Source: JALZKA01 sp033856515
GTDB lineage: Bacteria; Actinomycetota; Thermoleophilia; Solirubrobacterales; 70-9
Direction of reading: 5' to 3'
Length of the DNA stretch: 64,000 nucleotides
Assembly: GCA_033856515.1 (NCBI GenBank)
Contig: JAWVEY010000003.1
Location: forward strand, 1 to 64,000
Shown: positions 51,378-61,065 of the stretch, piece by piece
Layout of the letters: every line of letters starts with the position of its first letter
Numbering within the stretch: the first letter of the stretch is position 1
The notes under the pieces: model-generated
Database searches by the model: none
What the model was told of the DNA's origin: nothing
Seen by the model: only the letters and a program-made list of their open reading frames with translations
Translations under genes and position numbers: made by a program

Positions 51378-51932
51378 TCAGGCGTCGGGGCGCGACTTGG
51401 TGATCGCTACTTCGCCGGTGCGGGCCATCTCGATCAGGCCGTGGGGGCGCACCATGCGCTCGAACGAGTCGATCTTGTCCTGTGAGCCGGTGACCTCGAT
51501 CGTGAGGGTCCGGCGCGAGACGTCGACGATGTTCGCGTTGAAGATCTCTGCGAACTGCATGATCTCGCCGCGGTTCTCGACAGCCGCGTTCACGCGGAAG
51601 AGCGCCATCTCGCGAGCCACGGTCCCGTCGGGCTCCATGTCGCGGATCTTGATCACGTTGACGAGCTTGTGAAGCTGCTTGGTGACCTGGTCGATCGGGT
51701 GGACGGCGCCGTCGAGCGTGAGCGTCACGCGCGAGACGTCCGGGTCCTCGGTGGGGCCAACCGCCAGTGTGTCGATATTGAACCCGCGGCGGCTGAAGAG
51801 TCCGGCGATGCGCGCCAGAACGCCCGGTTTGTTCTCGACCGTGAGGCTGAGGATGTGCTTGCGGCCCGTGAGCGCGCTCGACGCCTCGAGGTCCTCGAGC
51901 TTGACCAGCTCAGGTGTTCCCGGCTCGCCCAT
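51378..51932 (-). CDS. ilvN: Acetolactate synthase small (regulatory) subunit
   Basis: 184 residues with the N-terminal ACT domain (HILSLTVENKPGVLARIAGLFSRRGFNIDTLAVG, ~26-58, given here as the region) that binds valine for feedback control, and the IlvN C-terminal domain (FAEIFNANIVDVSRRTLTIEVTG region). The ATG at 51930-51932 matches family N-termini; the frame is open 22 codons further. It begins 62 nt after the ilvB stop, and the partner is IlvB. Confidence 0.94.
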   Translation of the reverse strand: MGEPGTPELVKLEDLEASSALTGRKHILSLTVENKPGVLARIAGLFSRRGFNIDTLAVGPTEDPDVSRVTLTLDGAVHPIDQVTKQLHKLVNVIKIRDMEPDGTVAREMALFRVNAAVENRGEIMQFAEIFNANIVDVSRRTLTIEVTGSQDKIDSFERMVRPHGLIEMARTGEVAITKSRPDA

Positions 51933-51994
51933 CAGCAGGTACCTATTGAGCGCTTTAGCGCGAAAGCAGCGTGTGTCGTTGGGTATCTCATCCC

Positions 51995-53698
<1,704 letters not shown>

Positions 53699-53712
53699 AT
53701 GCCGATCAGACA

Positions 53713-53770
53713 GGGGTCAGACCCCTGCAGCGGAGGGACCAGCGGCTTGCCGATCTAGGTGTCTGACCCC
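53713..53770. repeat. Two GGGGTCAGACCCC-type palindromes upstream of ilvB
   Basis: A perfect palindrome CAGGGGTCAGACCCCTG (53711-53727; core 53713-53725) and a half-degenerate GGTGTCTGACCCC (53758-53770) lie in the 99-nt gap between ilvB and the RTX protein gene. The core equals units of the array near serA. Spacing here (45 nt) does not follow the 19-nt period. Confidence 0.7.
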
Positions 53771-53797
53771 GCGCGAGGTCCGCCACCACTGTGGCGC

Positions 53798-55468
53798 CTA
53801 CCTCTTGATCTTGACGGTCACCAGCTTCGAGAGTCCCCCCGCGAACTCGCCCGATGGCGCCGTCGAGGCCCGGAAAGTCGTCTTCTTCGAGATCGGGTGC
53901 GAGAAGATGGCGAGTCCGTTGTCATTGGTGTTGGCCTGCCCGATCAACTCGAAGGGTCTCTGACCGATCCGCTCGACGAAGTAGACGTCCGTGTCGCCGA
54001 CACCCGGCCATGGGCCCACTTCCGCCTTGAGCTTGACCGGCTTGTTCTTCTTCACGCTCTTGGGAGCCGTGAGGTCGACCTCCATCTCCGCAGCCTCGCT
54101 CTCATCCGCGGGGCTCTCGCACTCGGGGTCGTTGCCGAAGTCGATCAGGTTGTCCTCGTCGTTGTCCCATCCGTCGCTGCACTCGGGGAAGCTTTGATTC
54201 GGTTGCTCGCAGTCGATCAGCTCCTCCCCGATCACGTTGTCCGTGACGATGTCGATTCCGGGACCGCAGTCGAAAACGTCGATGCCCGAGTCGCCGGTGA
54301 GAATGTCATCGCCGGCTCCGGCAACCAGGAGGTCGGGACCCTCGTTCCCATTCATCGTGTCGCCTTCGCCCATGGCGTTAAGCGTGTCTTCCCCCTCGCC
54401 CCCGTGCAGCGTGTCCACGCCGGGGCTCGCCGTGAGGGTGTCGTCGCCGTCGTCGCCTTTGAGGGTGTCGGCCTCGTCGTTCAACTGATTGAGCGCCGAC
54501 TCCAGGACGTCGTTGCCGAACCCGCCTTCGAGCGTGTCGTTTCCGAATCCGCCCCCGATGATGTCGTTCCCGACCCCGCCTTCGAGCGTGTCGTTCCCGG
54601 AATTCCCCCCGATCCGGTCTGGCCCATCCAACCCCTTGATCGTGTCGTTGGAGGCATCTCCCAACAAACAGTTGCCGACCCCGTTGCCAAGCACCGTGTG
54701 GCCCGCGCCGGTGGGGATGCCGAACGCTTGGACGTCGACGTTTTCGAAGCCGGTGAGGCTGATCGGTGAGGCGTCGGCAGGGGCGAACGGTGTCGCTGTA
54801 CCCGCAGTGAGGTCGACCGACCAGCGGATCTGCTTCGGGCTGGCCCCGGTCGCCTGCGTGCCCTGGGAGACACCCGTCTTGAAGGTGTCCCCGTCCAAGC
54901 AGGTGGGATTCGCGGGCGTGGTGTTAGAGCCGCCGTTGAGTGCCCGCGTGCCGAAGCCTGAGCCGGCCGTCACGACGTCGTTGCCATCTCCAGCGTTGAC
55001 GACGAGGTTGGCGCTGGGGCCGTCCTCGTACTGCTTGAACTCGAAGATGTCGTCCGAGGGGCTGCCGCCGAGGGTGAAGTTGGTGACTGTTCGGCAGTGC
55101 CAGCGGGTGATCGTCGGCCCATTGCTCGTATGGACGTTGCTGCAGTTCTCAGGTAGGTGCTCTGGCGGCGAGGATGTCTCGTACGAGGAGAAGTTCACCC
55201 CCGGAAGAGTGACGGCGGGACTCGCGACCCAGAGAATGATCTCCTCGCCTGGCCAGCGCGGCTGGACACCTTCCACGGACTCATTCGCATCTTCGTCACA
55301 GCCGTTGCAGAAGGTCTGAAAGACGGTCGTGTCGGCGTCGCCCGACCCGTCCCAGGTGGAAGTGATGTCCGTGCCGGAGATCGACATCGTGACGGAGGCA
55401 TCCGCCTTGCCGGCAACGGCCAGAAGCACGAAAATCGGCACGAGCAGCGCGAGACGCAGGTAGCGCAT
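53798..55468 (-). CDS. Secreted RTX-like calcium-binding repeat protein
   Basis: 556 residues. A signal peptide (MRYLRLALLVPIFVLLAVAG..ADA) precedes a Cys-containing beta domain with an exposed CNGCDED loop, then many RTX nonapeptides (~270-420: GGNSGNDTLEGG, GNDIIGGGFGNDTLEGG, GDDGDDTLTA and others), a WDNDEDNLIDFGNDPEC calcium-loop-like segment, and a C-terminal Ig-like adhesion-type domain. It probably forms Ca2+-dependent beta-rolls at the surface. Role unknown. Confidence 0.85.
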   Translation of the reverse strand: MRYLRLALLVPIFVLLAVAGKADASVTMSISGTDITSTWDGSGDADTTVFQTFCNGCDEDANESVEGVQPRWPGEEIILWVASPAVTLPGVNFSSYETSSPPEHLPENCSNVHTSNGPTITRWHCRTVTNFTLGGSPSDDIFEFKQYEDGPSANLVVNAGDGNDVVTAGSGFGTRALNGGSNTTPANPTCLDGDTFKTGVSQGTQATGASPKQIRWSVDLTAGTATPFAPADASPISLTGFENVDVQAFGIPTGAGHTVLGNGVGNCLLGDASNDTIKGLDGPDRIGGNSGNDTLEGGVGNDIIGGGFGNDTLEGGFGNDVLESALNQLNDEADTLKGDDGDDTLTASPGVDTLHGGEGEDTLNAMGEGDTMNGNEGPDLLVAGAGDDILTGDSGIDVFDCGPGIDIVTDNVIGEELIDCEQPNQSFPECSDGWDNDEDNLIDFGNDPECESPADESEAAEMEVDLTAPKSVKKNKPVKLKAEVGPWPGVGDTDVYFVERIGQRPFELIGQANTNDNGLAIFSHPISKKTTFRASTAPSGEFAGGLSKLVTVKIKR

Positions 55469-55547
55469 CTGAGGAGGCTCCCACGCACGCTCGCCGTTTA
55501 CATCGGTAATAACTACGGAGCCAGCGAGGCGCGCCTCGCCCGCCTGA

Positions 55548-56738
55548 CTACTGGGACTCGGCTACCGGATCGGCACCTTCGAGCTCTCCGGGCTTCCACT
55601 GCGTGGTCGGCAGGATCGCGGAGTCGATCACGCGGTCCTTGTGGCGCTCGATGAGGCCAAGGAGGGAATGCACCAGCTCATCGCCCAGGAAGTGTGGCTC
55701 GAGGCCCAGGTCGATGAGCTTCGTGTTGGTCGCGTTGTAGTAGTGCTCTTCCATCTCGACGCGCGGGTTCGGGTACTTCTTGATCTCGACGTCGATCCCG
55801 ACCTCTCCCGCGCTCGCGCGGACCAGCTCGGCCAACTCACCGACCGAGAACTGCTCGGTGAACTGGTTGAAGACGCGGAAGTCGCCGAGTTCGGCCGGGT
55901 TCGAGACCGCTAGCTCGACGCATTGGAGCGTGTCGCGGATGTTGAGGAAGCCACGGGTCTGCCCGCCCTCCCCGTAGACGGTAAGCGGGTGGCCGATCAC
56001 GGCCTGTGTGCAGAAGCGGTTGAGGACGGTGCCGAAGTACTGGTCGTAGTCGAAGCGGGTGATCAGCCGCTCGTCATCGGCCGACTCGTCCGTTTCGACG
56101 CCGTAGACGACGCCCTGGTTGAGGTCGGTGGCGCGGAGGCCCCAGATGCGGCAGGCGAAGTGGATGTTGTGGGAGTCGTGGACCTTCGAGAGGTGGTAGA
56201 GCGAGCCGGGGAGCTTCGGGAACGGGAGCGTGTCCTTGCGGCCCTTGTGCTCGATCTCGATGTAGCCCTCCTCGATGTCGATGTTGGGAGTGCCGTACTC
56301 CCCCATCGTCCCGAGCTTCACCAGGTGTGCATCCGGCACTTGGTCGCGGATCGCGAAGAGCAGGTTGAGCGTGCCGATCACGTTGGAGTACTGAGTCTCG
56401 ACCGCGGCCTCGCGCGACTTCATCGAGTACGGCGCTGAGGGCTGCTCGGCGTAGTGGACGATCGCCTCGGGCAGGGTGTCGGCGATCACGGCGTCGACGA
56501 AGGTCGCGTCCTCCATCGAGCCGACGAAGGAGCGGATCCGGTTCTCAGACCGCTCGTGCCAGGCGTCGAGGCGCTCGTCGAGGCTCGCAATGGGGGTCAG
56601 CGAGTCGGTGCCGGCTTCGGTGTGCCAGCGGCGGCGAGCGAAGTTGTCGACGATGGAGACTTCGTGGCCCCGTGCGGAGAACCGCATCGCGGTGGGCCAC
56701 CCGAGGTATCCGTCGCCCCCCAGGATCAGGATGCGCAT
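55548..56738 (-). CDS. sqdB: NAD-dependent epimerase, probable UDP-sulfoquinovose synthase
   Basis: 396-residue extended-SDR protein. N-terminal GGDGYLGWPTAMRFSARGH (NAD motif), HYAEQPSAPYSM (~96-107), LGTMGEYGTPNIDIEEG with Thr/Glu, and YHLSK (Y-x-x-x-K), all arranged as in SqdB/SQD1/Agl3, which add sulfite to UDP-glucose. If right, the cell makes a sulfoquinovosyl lipid or glycan. The usual second gene, sqdX, is not adjacent; a divergent GT2 gene is. A generic UDP-sugar epimerase is the alternative. Confidence 0.82.
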   Translation of the reverse strand: MRILILGGDGYLGWPTAMRFSARGHEVSIVDNFARRRWHTEAGTDSLTPIASLDERLDAWHERSENRIRSFVGSMEDATFVDAVIADTLPEAIVHYAEQPSAPYSMKSREAAVETQYSNVIGTLNLLFAIRDQVPDAHLVKLGTMGEYGTPNIDIEEGYIEIEHKGRKDTLPFPKLPGSLYHLSKVHDSHNIHFACRIWGLRATDLNQGVVYGVETDESADDERLITRFDYDQYFGTVLNRFCTQAVIGHPLTVYGEGGQTRGFLNIRDTLQCVELAVSNPAELGDFRVFNQFTEQFSVGELAELVRASAGEVGIDVEIKKYPNPRVEMEEHYYNATNTKLIDLGLEPHFLGDELVHSLLGLIERHKDRVIDSAILPTTQWKPGELEGADPVAESQ

Positions 56739-56804
56739 CGCGGGAACGGTAGCGGGCGCGCGGCGTACGTCAACACCACTTGCCGAACTATCCTGCTCCG
56801 GCCC

Positions 56805-57881
56805 GTGGATATCTCCCTGCCCACAGCCGCGCTCTTTCCTGAGGAGCTGACTCCGCTACGGATCGGCGGCCTGGTTCTGGCCGTCGCGCTGGCCGGGTTC
56901 GCGATCTCGCGCCGGCGTTCCCTGCGCAACGGCGATGTTCTCATCCTCCTCGGGCTTGCACTTGGGCTCGCGCTCGTAACCGGCACCGAGCTTCTAGACA
57001 CCATCCTCTCGGCTTTCTCGTTTGAACGGGAGAACGGGACGCGGATCGTCGGTGTCGCGGTCTTCGCGATCCTGATCCTGTTCGTCCTGGTCGTGCGGGC
57101 ACTCACCCAGGGCTCGCGCGTCACACGTGAGCTCCAGGCCGTCCTGGAGGGCCTCGCCTGGGAGCGCTTCCGCCGCGACGGCCACCCCGCCCACTTCGCC
57201 GGCAAGATCGCGATCCTCGTCCCCGCATACAACGAGCGCGAGAACATCGGGGTCGTGCTCGAGAAGCTTCCGCGCGAGGTCTGCGAGCGCCAGACCGCGG
57301 TCCTCGTTGTCGACGACGGCTCGCGCGACGGCACGGGCGACGTGGCCGAGCACGCCGGTGCGGTGGTCGCGCGCCACGTGATCAACCGCGGCGGCGGCGC
57401 GGCACTCCGGACCGGCTACCGCCTGCTCGCCGACTCCGGCGCTGAGATCGTCGTCACGATCGACGCGGACGGCCAGCACCTGCCCGAGGAGATGCCCCGG
57501 CTGGTCGAGCCCGTGCTCTCGGGCGAGGTCGACATGGCGCATGGCTCGCGGGTCCTGGGCGAGGCAGAGCCCAACACGCGCTCCCGCGAGCTCGGGATCG
57601 TCTTCTTCAACCGCCTCGTCTCGTTCATCACGCGCACCAAGGTCTCGGACTGCTCGAACGGATATCGCGCGGTGCGCGCGTCCGTGCTGCCTCAGCTCGT
57701 CTTGCGCCAGGAGCAGTTCCACACGTCTGAGTTCATGATCGAGGCGATCAAGCGCGGCATCCCCGCCAAGGAGGTCCCGGTGACCGTCGTCGCGCGCCTC
57801 CACGGGCACTCGAAGAAGCCCGCCGTGATGCGCTACGGCGCCGGCTTCGCGAACGCGATCGTCAGGACCTGGCTGCGCTAA
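56805..57881 (+). CDS. DUF2304-GT2 fusion glycosyltransferase
   Basis: 358 residues. Three membrane segments in a DUF2304-like N-terminus (~17-34, 42-62, 78-100) are fused to a GT2 domain (~128-350) with IAILVPAYNERENIG, VVDDGSRDGTGD, and TIDADGQHLPEEMPRLVEP (DxD-type). It resembles polyprenyl-phosphate mannosyl/glucosyltransferases that charge lipid carriers. The GTG at 56805-56807 is used. It is 66 nt from the divergent sqdB, so joint action on a glycan or lipid is suggested but unproven. Confidence 0.85.
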   Translation: MDISLPTAALFPEELTPLRIGGLVLAVALAGFAISRRRSLRNGDVLILLGLALGLALVTGTELLDTILSAFSFERENGTRIVGVAVFAILILFVLVVRALTQGSRVTRELQAVLEGLAWERFRRDGHPAHFAGKIAILVPAYNERENIGVVLEKLPREVCERQTAVLVVDDGSRDGTGDVAEHAGAVVARHVINRGGGAALRTGYRLLADSGAEIVVTIDADGQHLPEEMPRLVEPVLSGEVDMAHGSRVLGEAEPNTRSRELGIVFFNRLVSFITRTKVSDCSNGYRAVRASVLPQLVLRQEQFHTSEFMIEAIKRGIPAKEVPVTVVARLHGHSKKPAVMRYGAGFANAIVRTWLR

Positions 57882-57894
57882 AGCGGGCCGTCCG

Positions 57895-58818
57895 CTAGCG
57901 GAGGCAGAAGCCGCGGATGACGAGCGTGAGCGGGTCGGAGTCCTTGAAGAAGAGGGATGCAGCCGCCGCGAACTTCCGGACGGACTCGATCACTCCTCTG
58001 GACAGCAGGGAGTCCCCTTCGTCGAGATCGCCGGCGGGCTTCCCGTCTTGCTTCAGCAAGAGGGCGCCGGCTGGTCCCGCGACGGGATGCGAATCGGGAC
58101 AAGAGGTGGTCTCGACGAGCGCCTCGCCACCGCCAAGCGGCGTTTTGACCTCTTTTCGCTTGTACCCGGCGAGCTGGTCACCGTCCACGCAATGGACGGT
58201 GACGGTCAGATCTGCGCTTCCGAATGTCACGCCACGGGCGAACCAGCCCCGGGCATCCCTGGTCGGCACGGAGCTGACGAATTTGCTGGGCGCACTGTCC
58301 GGGTCCACACCCGAGCCGTCCGTGAAGTAGGCACCTCCCGTGATCGCTCGAAAGCCGTGCGGGCACTTGGCGGTCGCGTTTCGTCCTGAATCGGATCCGA
58401 GGTCAACCGTCTTGGAAACGCGCTCCACGATGACTGTGTCGTCCAATTCGGGCAGGCATCGCACGATGATCGTGATCGTCATCGGATCGTTTCCACGGTC
58501 GACCGCGTCGGCATACCAGCCGCTCCCGCTGTCGGTGGGCATCGAATTCGTCACGTGAGTCCTCCGCCGCGCGGCTGGTTCGGTTGAGCCGGGCCGATGC
58601 ACATAGGCCCCGCCCGTGAAGACCCGCGTCAGCGGCGGGCAGATCGCATTCCCGCCACCAACCAGCGTGCCGCTAGCGAAGTGCTCCTCGATGTCGTAGC
58701 TCTGAATGACGCGGGTACCCCCCTTGACGTCAGTCGAGTTGAGCTTGGCCGCGGACGCCGATGTACCCGCGATCAGAAAGGCAGCCAAGGTTGCGGCGGA
58801 GAGCCGCCAGGCCCTCAT
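57895..58818 (-). CDS. Secreted protein with three internal repeats, unknown function
   Basis: 307 residues. Signal peptide (MRAWRLSAATLAAFLIAGTSASA). The mature part holds three related ~85-residue units, each with a CP..x..GGAY or CP..PAGA start and a C near its end: AICPPLTRVFTGGAYV ... VRCLP, AKCPHGFRAITGGAYF ... VHCVD, and TSCPDSHPVAGPAGAL ... GFCLR. The first two also share GW(Y/F)A and TIT/TVT strands. Each unit probably has one disulfide. I recognise no family. Confidence 0.75.
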   Translation of the reverse strand: MRAWRLSAATLAAFLIAGTSASAAKLNSTDVKGGTRVIQSYDIEEHFASGTLVGGGNAICPPLTRVFTGGAYVHRPGSTEPAARRRTHVTNSMPTDSGSGWYADAVDRGNDPMTITIIVRCLPELDDTVIVERVSKTVDLGSDSGRNATAKCPHGFRAITGGAYFTDGSGVDPDSAPSKFVSSVPTRDARGWFARGVTFGSADLTVTVHCVDGDQLAGYKRKEVKTPLGGGEALVETTSCPDSHPVAGPAGALLLKQDGKPAGDLDEGDSLLSRGVIESVRKFAAAASLFFKDSDPLTLVIRGFCLR

Positions 58819-58821
58819 GAC

Positions 58822-58902
58822 CTAGGCCTCGGTGCCGACCGACGCGGAAGCAAACAAGGCAAACGCGGCGATCGCGAAGGTGGAGAGGACGACCCTGCGC
58901 AT
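58822..58902 (-). CDS. Possible 26-residue hydrophobic peptide
   Basis: MRRVVLSTFAIAAFALFASASVGTEA, in two parts MRRVVLSTFAIAAFALFA and SASVGTEA, looks like a signal peptide ending at a stop 4 nt before the start of the secreted repeat protein. An in-frame ATG three codons upstream is possible. It could be a leader ORF, a very small exported peptide, or a signal peptide left by a lost gene. No ribosome site stands out. Confidence 0.3.
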   Translation of the reverse strand: MRRVVLSTFAIAAFALFASASVGTEA

Positions 58903-58919
58903 GGCGCGCATCCTATGGA

Positions 58920-59351
58920 TCAGGGCACACGGTCGTTCGCCGCCTCGCGCAACCCGTCGAGCGACTCGTCGCTCCACTTGCGGAAGTACGTGCGCCCGAT
59001 CGTGATATCGGCCACGCGATCGCGAAACCGCTGGGGCTGCATCCCCATTTCGAGGTCGACGAACGTCCCGTCCTGCGCGGCGGTGAGCGTCCAATGGGCA
59101 AAGGCACCGGTCAACTGGCAACTCATCCGGATCTCCCGGAGCTCCTCCCGGCGCTCGATCAGGAAGCTGGTTTGCACTTGTCCCGTGGGGTCCCGCGTGA
59201 CCTGGACGTACTCGTCTCCCTCCTCGAACTTCTCTCCATCGACCTCGATGACTCGTGGCCACCACGTTGGATACAGAGTCGGGGTCGCCACCAGCTCCCA
59301 TGCCGCCTCGAGCGGGACGTCAAGAAGGGCTTGTTGTCGGTGAGAGGACAT
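58920..59351 (-). CDS. SRPBCC/START-like domain protein
   Basis: 143 residues with the helix-grip fold pattern: a first strand QQALLDVPLEAAWELVATP, TLYPTWWPRV, EYVQVTRDPTGQVQTSFLIERRE, AHWTLTAAQDGTFVDLEMG, and a long C-terminal helix with FRKWSDESLDGLREAA. This is the polyketide cyclase/CoxG-like hydrophobic-ligand pocket family; the ligand is unknown. ATG at 59349-59351, 4 nt after the zinc-ribbon gene stop. Confidence 0.78.
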   Translation of the reverse strand: MSSHRQQALLDVPLEAAWELVATPTLYPTWWPRVIEVDGEKFEEGDEYVQVTRDPTGQVQTSFLIERREELREIRMSCQLTGAFAHWTLTAAQDGTFVDLEMGMQPQRFRDRVADITIGRTYFRKWSDESLDGLREAANDRVP

Positions 59352-59355
59352 GGTC

Positions 59356-59661
59356 CTAGACCATCCGCTGGCGACCCTCGCGAATTGCGCGCGGGTGCCT
59401 GACCTCAGACGGATCGGGCAGGTACAGGTCCTCGCCGCAACCCCTGCACACCTGAACGTAGATCTTCTGCACACGGCCGCAGCGCGGGCACATCCGCTCC
59501 GGCTCGTCCACCTCCGAGCGGTGGAGGATCACGGCGAGGATGCCGATTCCCGGCAGGAGCGTTCCGATAAGGAACCAGAGGAAGAACGAGCCACCCTTGG
59601 CACGGCCGATGATCCCGGTCGCGAGGCCGAACGAAACGAAGACGATGAGGGGCTGGAGCAC
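59356..59661 (-). CDS. Small membrane protein with C-terminal zinc ribbon
   Basis: 101 residues. Two membrane segments (~3-18, ~26-45) precede a zinc ribbon with CPRCG (~58-62) and CRGCG (~72-76). Such membrane zinc-ribbon proteins are common in actinobacteria; function unknown. The GTG at 59659-59661 is the only good start. It lies 21 nt after the ndh stop and 4 nt before the SRPBCC gene, so ndh and these two may be co-transcribed. Confidence 0.7.
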   Translation of the reverse strand: MLQPLIVFVSFGLATGIIGRAKGGSFFLWFLIGTLLPGIGILAVILHRSEVDEPERMCPRCGRVQKIYVQVCRGCGEDLYLPDPSEVRHPRAIREGRQRMV

Positions 59662-59682
59662 CCCTTAAGTATGGCCCCACCG

Positions 59683-61008
59683 CTACTCGAGCGGGCGATG
59701 GGTGCCGCCGCGTGCGTACACCTCATCGGTGAGTGGGCGCGGGTGGCCGATCGAACCCACTTCCGCGACGTCGCGTGCGAACGGAAGGCCGATCGTCCAG
59801 TCGGCGACTGCGCGGATCTTCCGCGCCGCGCCCGGGACCTGGCTCATGTGGTAGGTCCGAGCCAGCCACCAGGCGGGAAAACCGCGGAAGCGCTGTTTGC
59901 CGAGCTGGCCGACGGCTTGGTAGCGGCCCAGGTTCACGAACGCGGCCTTCGCGTGGTAGTCGAACGCCCCCTGCGAGGTCGCGACGCCGAGCTCGGCGGC
60001 GATGTTATGCGCGACCGCCCTGCCTTGGCGGACGGCGTGCTGCGCGGTCGGGGGACAGGGCTTGGCGCCACCGTGGTTGGGGTCGGGCACCGCGGCGCAG
60101 TCGCCGATCGCCCAGACGCCCTCGAGCCCGCGGACCCGCATGTGGTCATCGACGTCGACCTTCCAGTCGTCGGTCAGCGGCAGGTTGAGAGCGCGGAGGC
60201 TGGGATGCGGGGCAACGCCGGCGGTCCAGACGATCGTCTGGGTCGGGATCTCCTCGCCTGTCGAAAGACGGCAGGAGTCCTCGCGCGCCTCCTCCAGGCG
60301 AGTGCCTAGGCGGACGTCGATACCGCGCCCGCGAAGCTCGCGCACGGCGTAGTCGGCGAGGCCTTGATCGACTTCGGGCAAGACGCGGTCCATCGCCTCG
60401 ACCAGAATCCAGCGCATGCCCGTCAACCGGGCTCGCGGGTAACGGTCGATCGCGTCCGCGGCGAAGTCTTGGAGCTCTGCCAGCGCCTCCAGGCCCGAGT
60501 AGCCACCGCCGACGAAGACGTAGGTGAGTAGCTCCTGGCGGCGCTCGGGGTCCTCGGAGGCGTTCGCGCGCTCAAGCGTCTCGATCACGTGGTTGCGAAG
60601 CCAGATCGCGTCGGCGAGGCTCTTGAAGCCGACCGCGTGCTGATCAAGCCCGGGAACCGGAAGCGAGCGCGATACGGAGCCCACCGCAACCAGGAACTGG
60701 TCGTAGCGGATTGTCTCGCCCTCGCCCTCGTGGGTCGAGATTTCGACGGTGCGCGCCTCGGGATCGTGGCCGGTCACCGCGCCGAGCCGGAGGTTCGTGC
60801 GCTTCAGCATGTCGCGGAGCGGCGTCACGACGTGGCGCGGCTCCAACATGCCGGCCGCTGCCTCGGGCAGGAACGGCGTGTAGAGCATGAAGTTGACGTC
60901 GTTGACGAGGATCAGCCGCGCCGACTGCTTCGGCAGGAGCTTCTCGAGCTCGCGAGCGGCCGCCGCTCCGGCGAATCCTCCTCCAGCGATGACGACGTTC
61001 CAGGCCAT
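59683..61008 (-). CDS. ndh: Type II NADH:quinone oxidoreductase
   Basis: 441-residue single-subunit flavoenzyme that passes electrons from NADH to menaquinone without proton pumping. FAD motif VVIAGGGFAGAAAARELEK (~4-22), NADH motif YVFVGGGYSGLEALAEL (~163-179), WTAGVAPHP, and GVWAIGDCAAVP (~290-301), with a C-terminal amphipathic membrane-anchor region (WWLARTYHMSQVPG). The window's men genes supply its quinone. Confidence 0.93.
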   Translation of the reverse strand: MAWNVVIAGGGFAGAAAARELEKLLPKQSARLILVNDVNFMLYTPFLPEAAAGMLEPRHVVTPLRDMLKRTNLRLGAVTGHDPEARTVEISTHEGEGETIRYDQFLVAVGSVSRSLPVPGLDQHAVGFKSLADAIWLRNHVIETLERANASEDPERRQELLTYVFVGGGYSGLEALAELQDFAADAIDRYPRARLTGMRWILVEAMDRVLPEVDQGLADYAVRELRGRGIDVRLGTRLEEAREDSCRLSTGEEIPTQTIVWTAGVAPHPSLRALNLPLTDDWKVDVDDHMRVRGLEGVWAIGDCAAVPDPNHGGAKPCPPTAQHAVRQGRAVAHNIAAELGVATSQGAFDYHAKAAFVNLGRYQAVGQLGKQRFRGFPAWWLARTYHMSQVPGAARKIRAVADWTIGLPFARDVAEVGSIGHPRPLTDEVYARGGTHRPLE

Positions 61009-61065
61009 ATCTGAAGTATGGCAGACCTTGTGACAGCTTGTTACAAAGTGACTTCGGGCACGAAG

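Noticed and set aside
51933..51994. Attenuator in the ilvB-ilvN gap (GCGC-TTTA-GCGC stem)
   Set aside because: The stem is only 4 bp and no leader frame with branched-chain codons lies near it.
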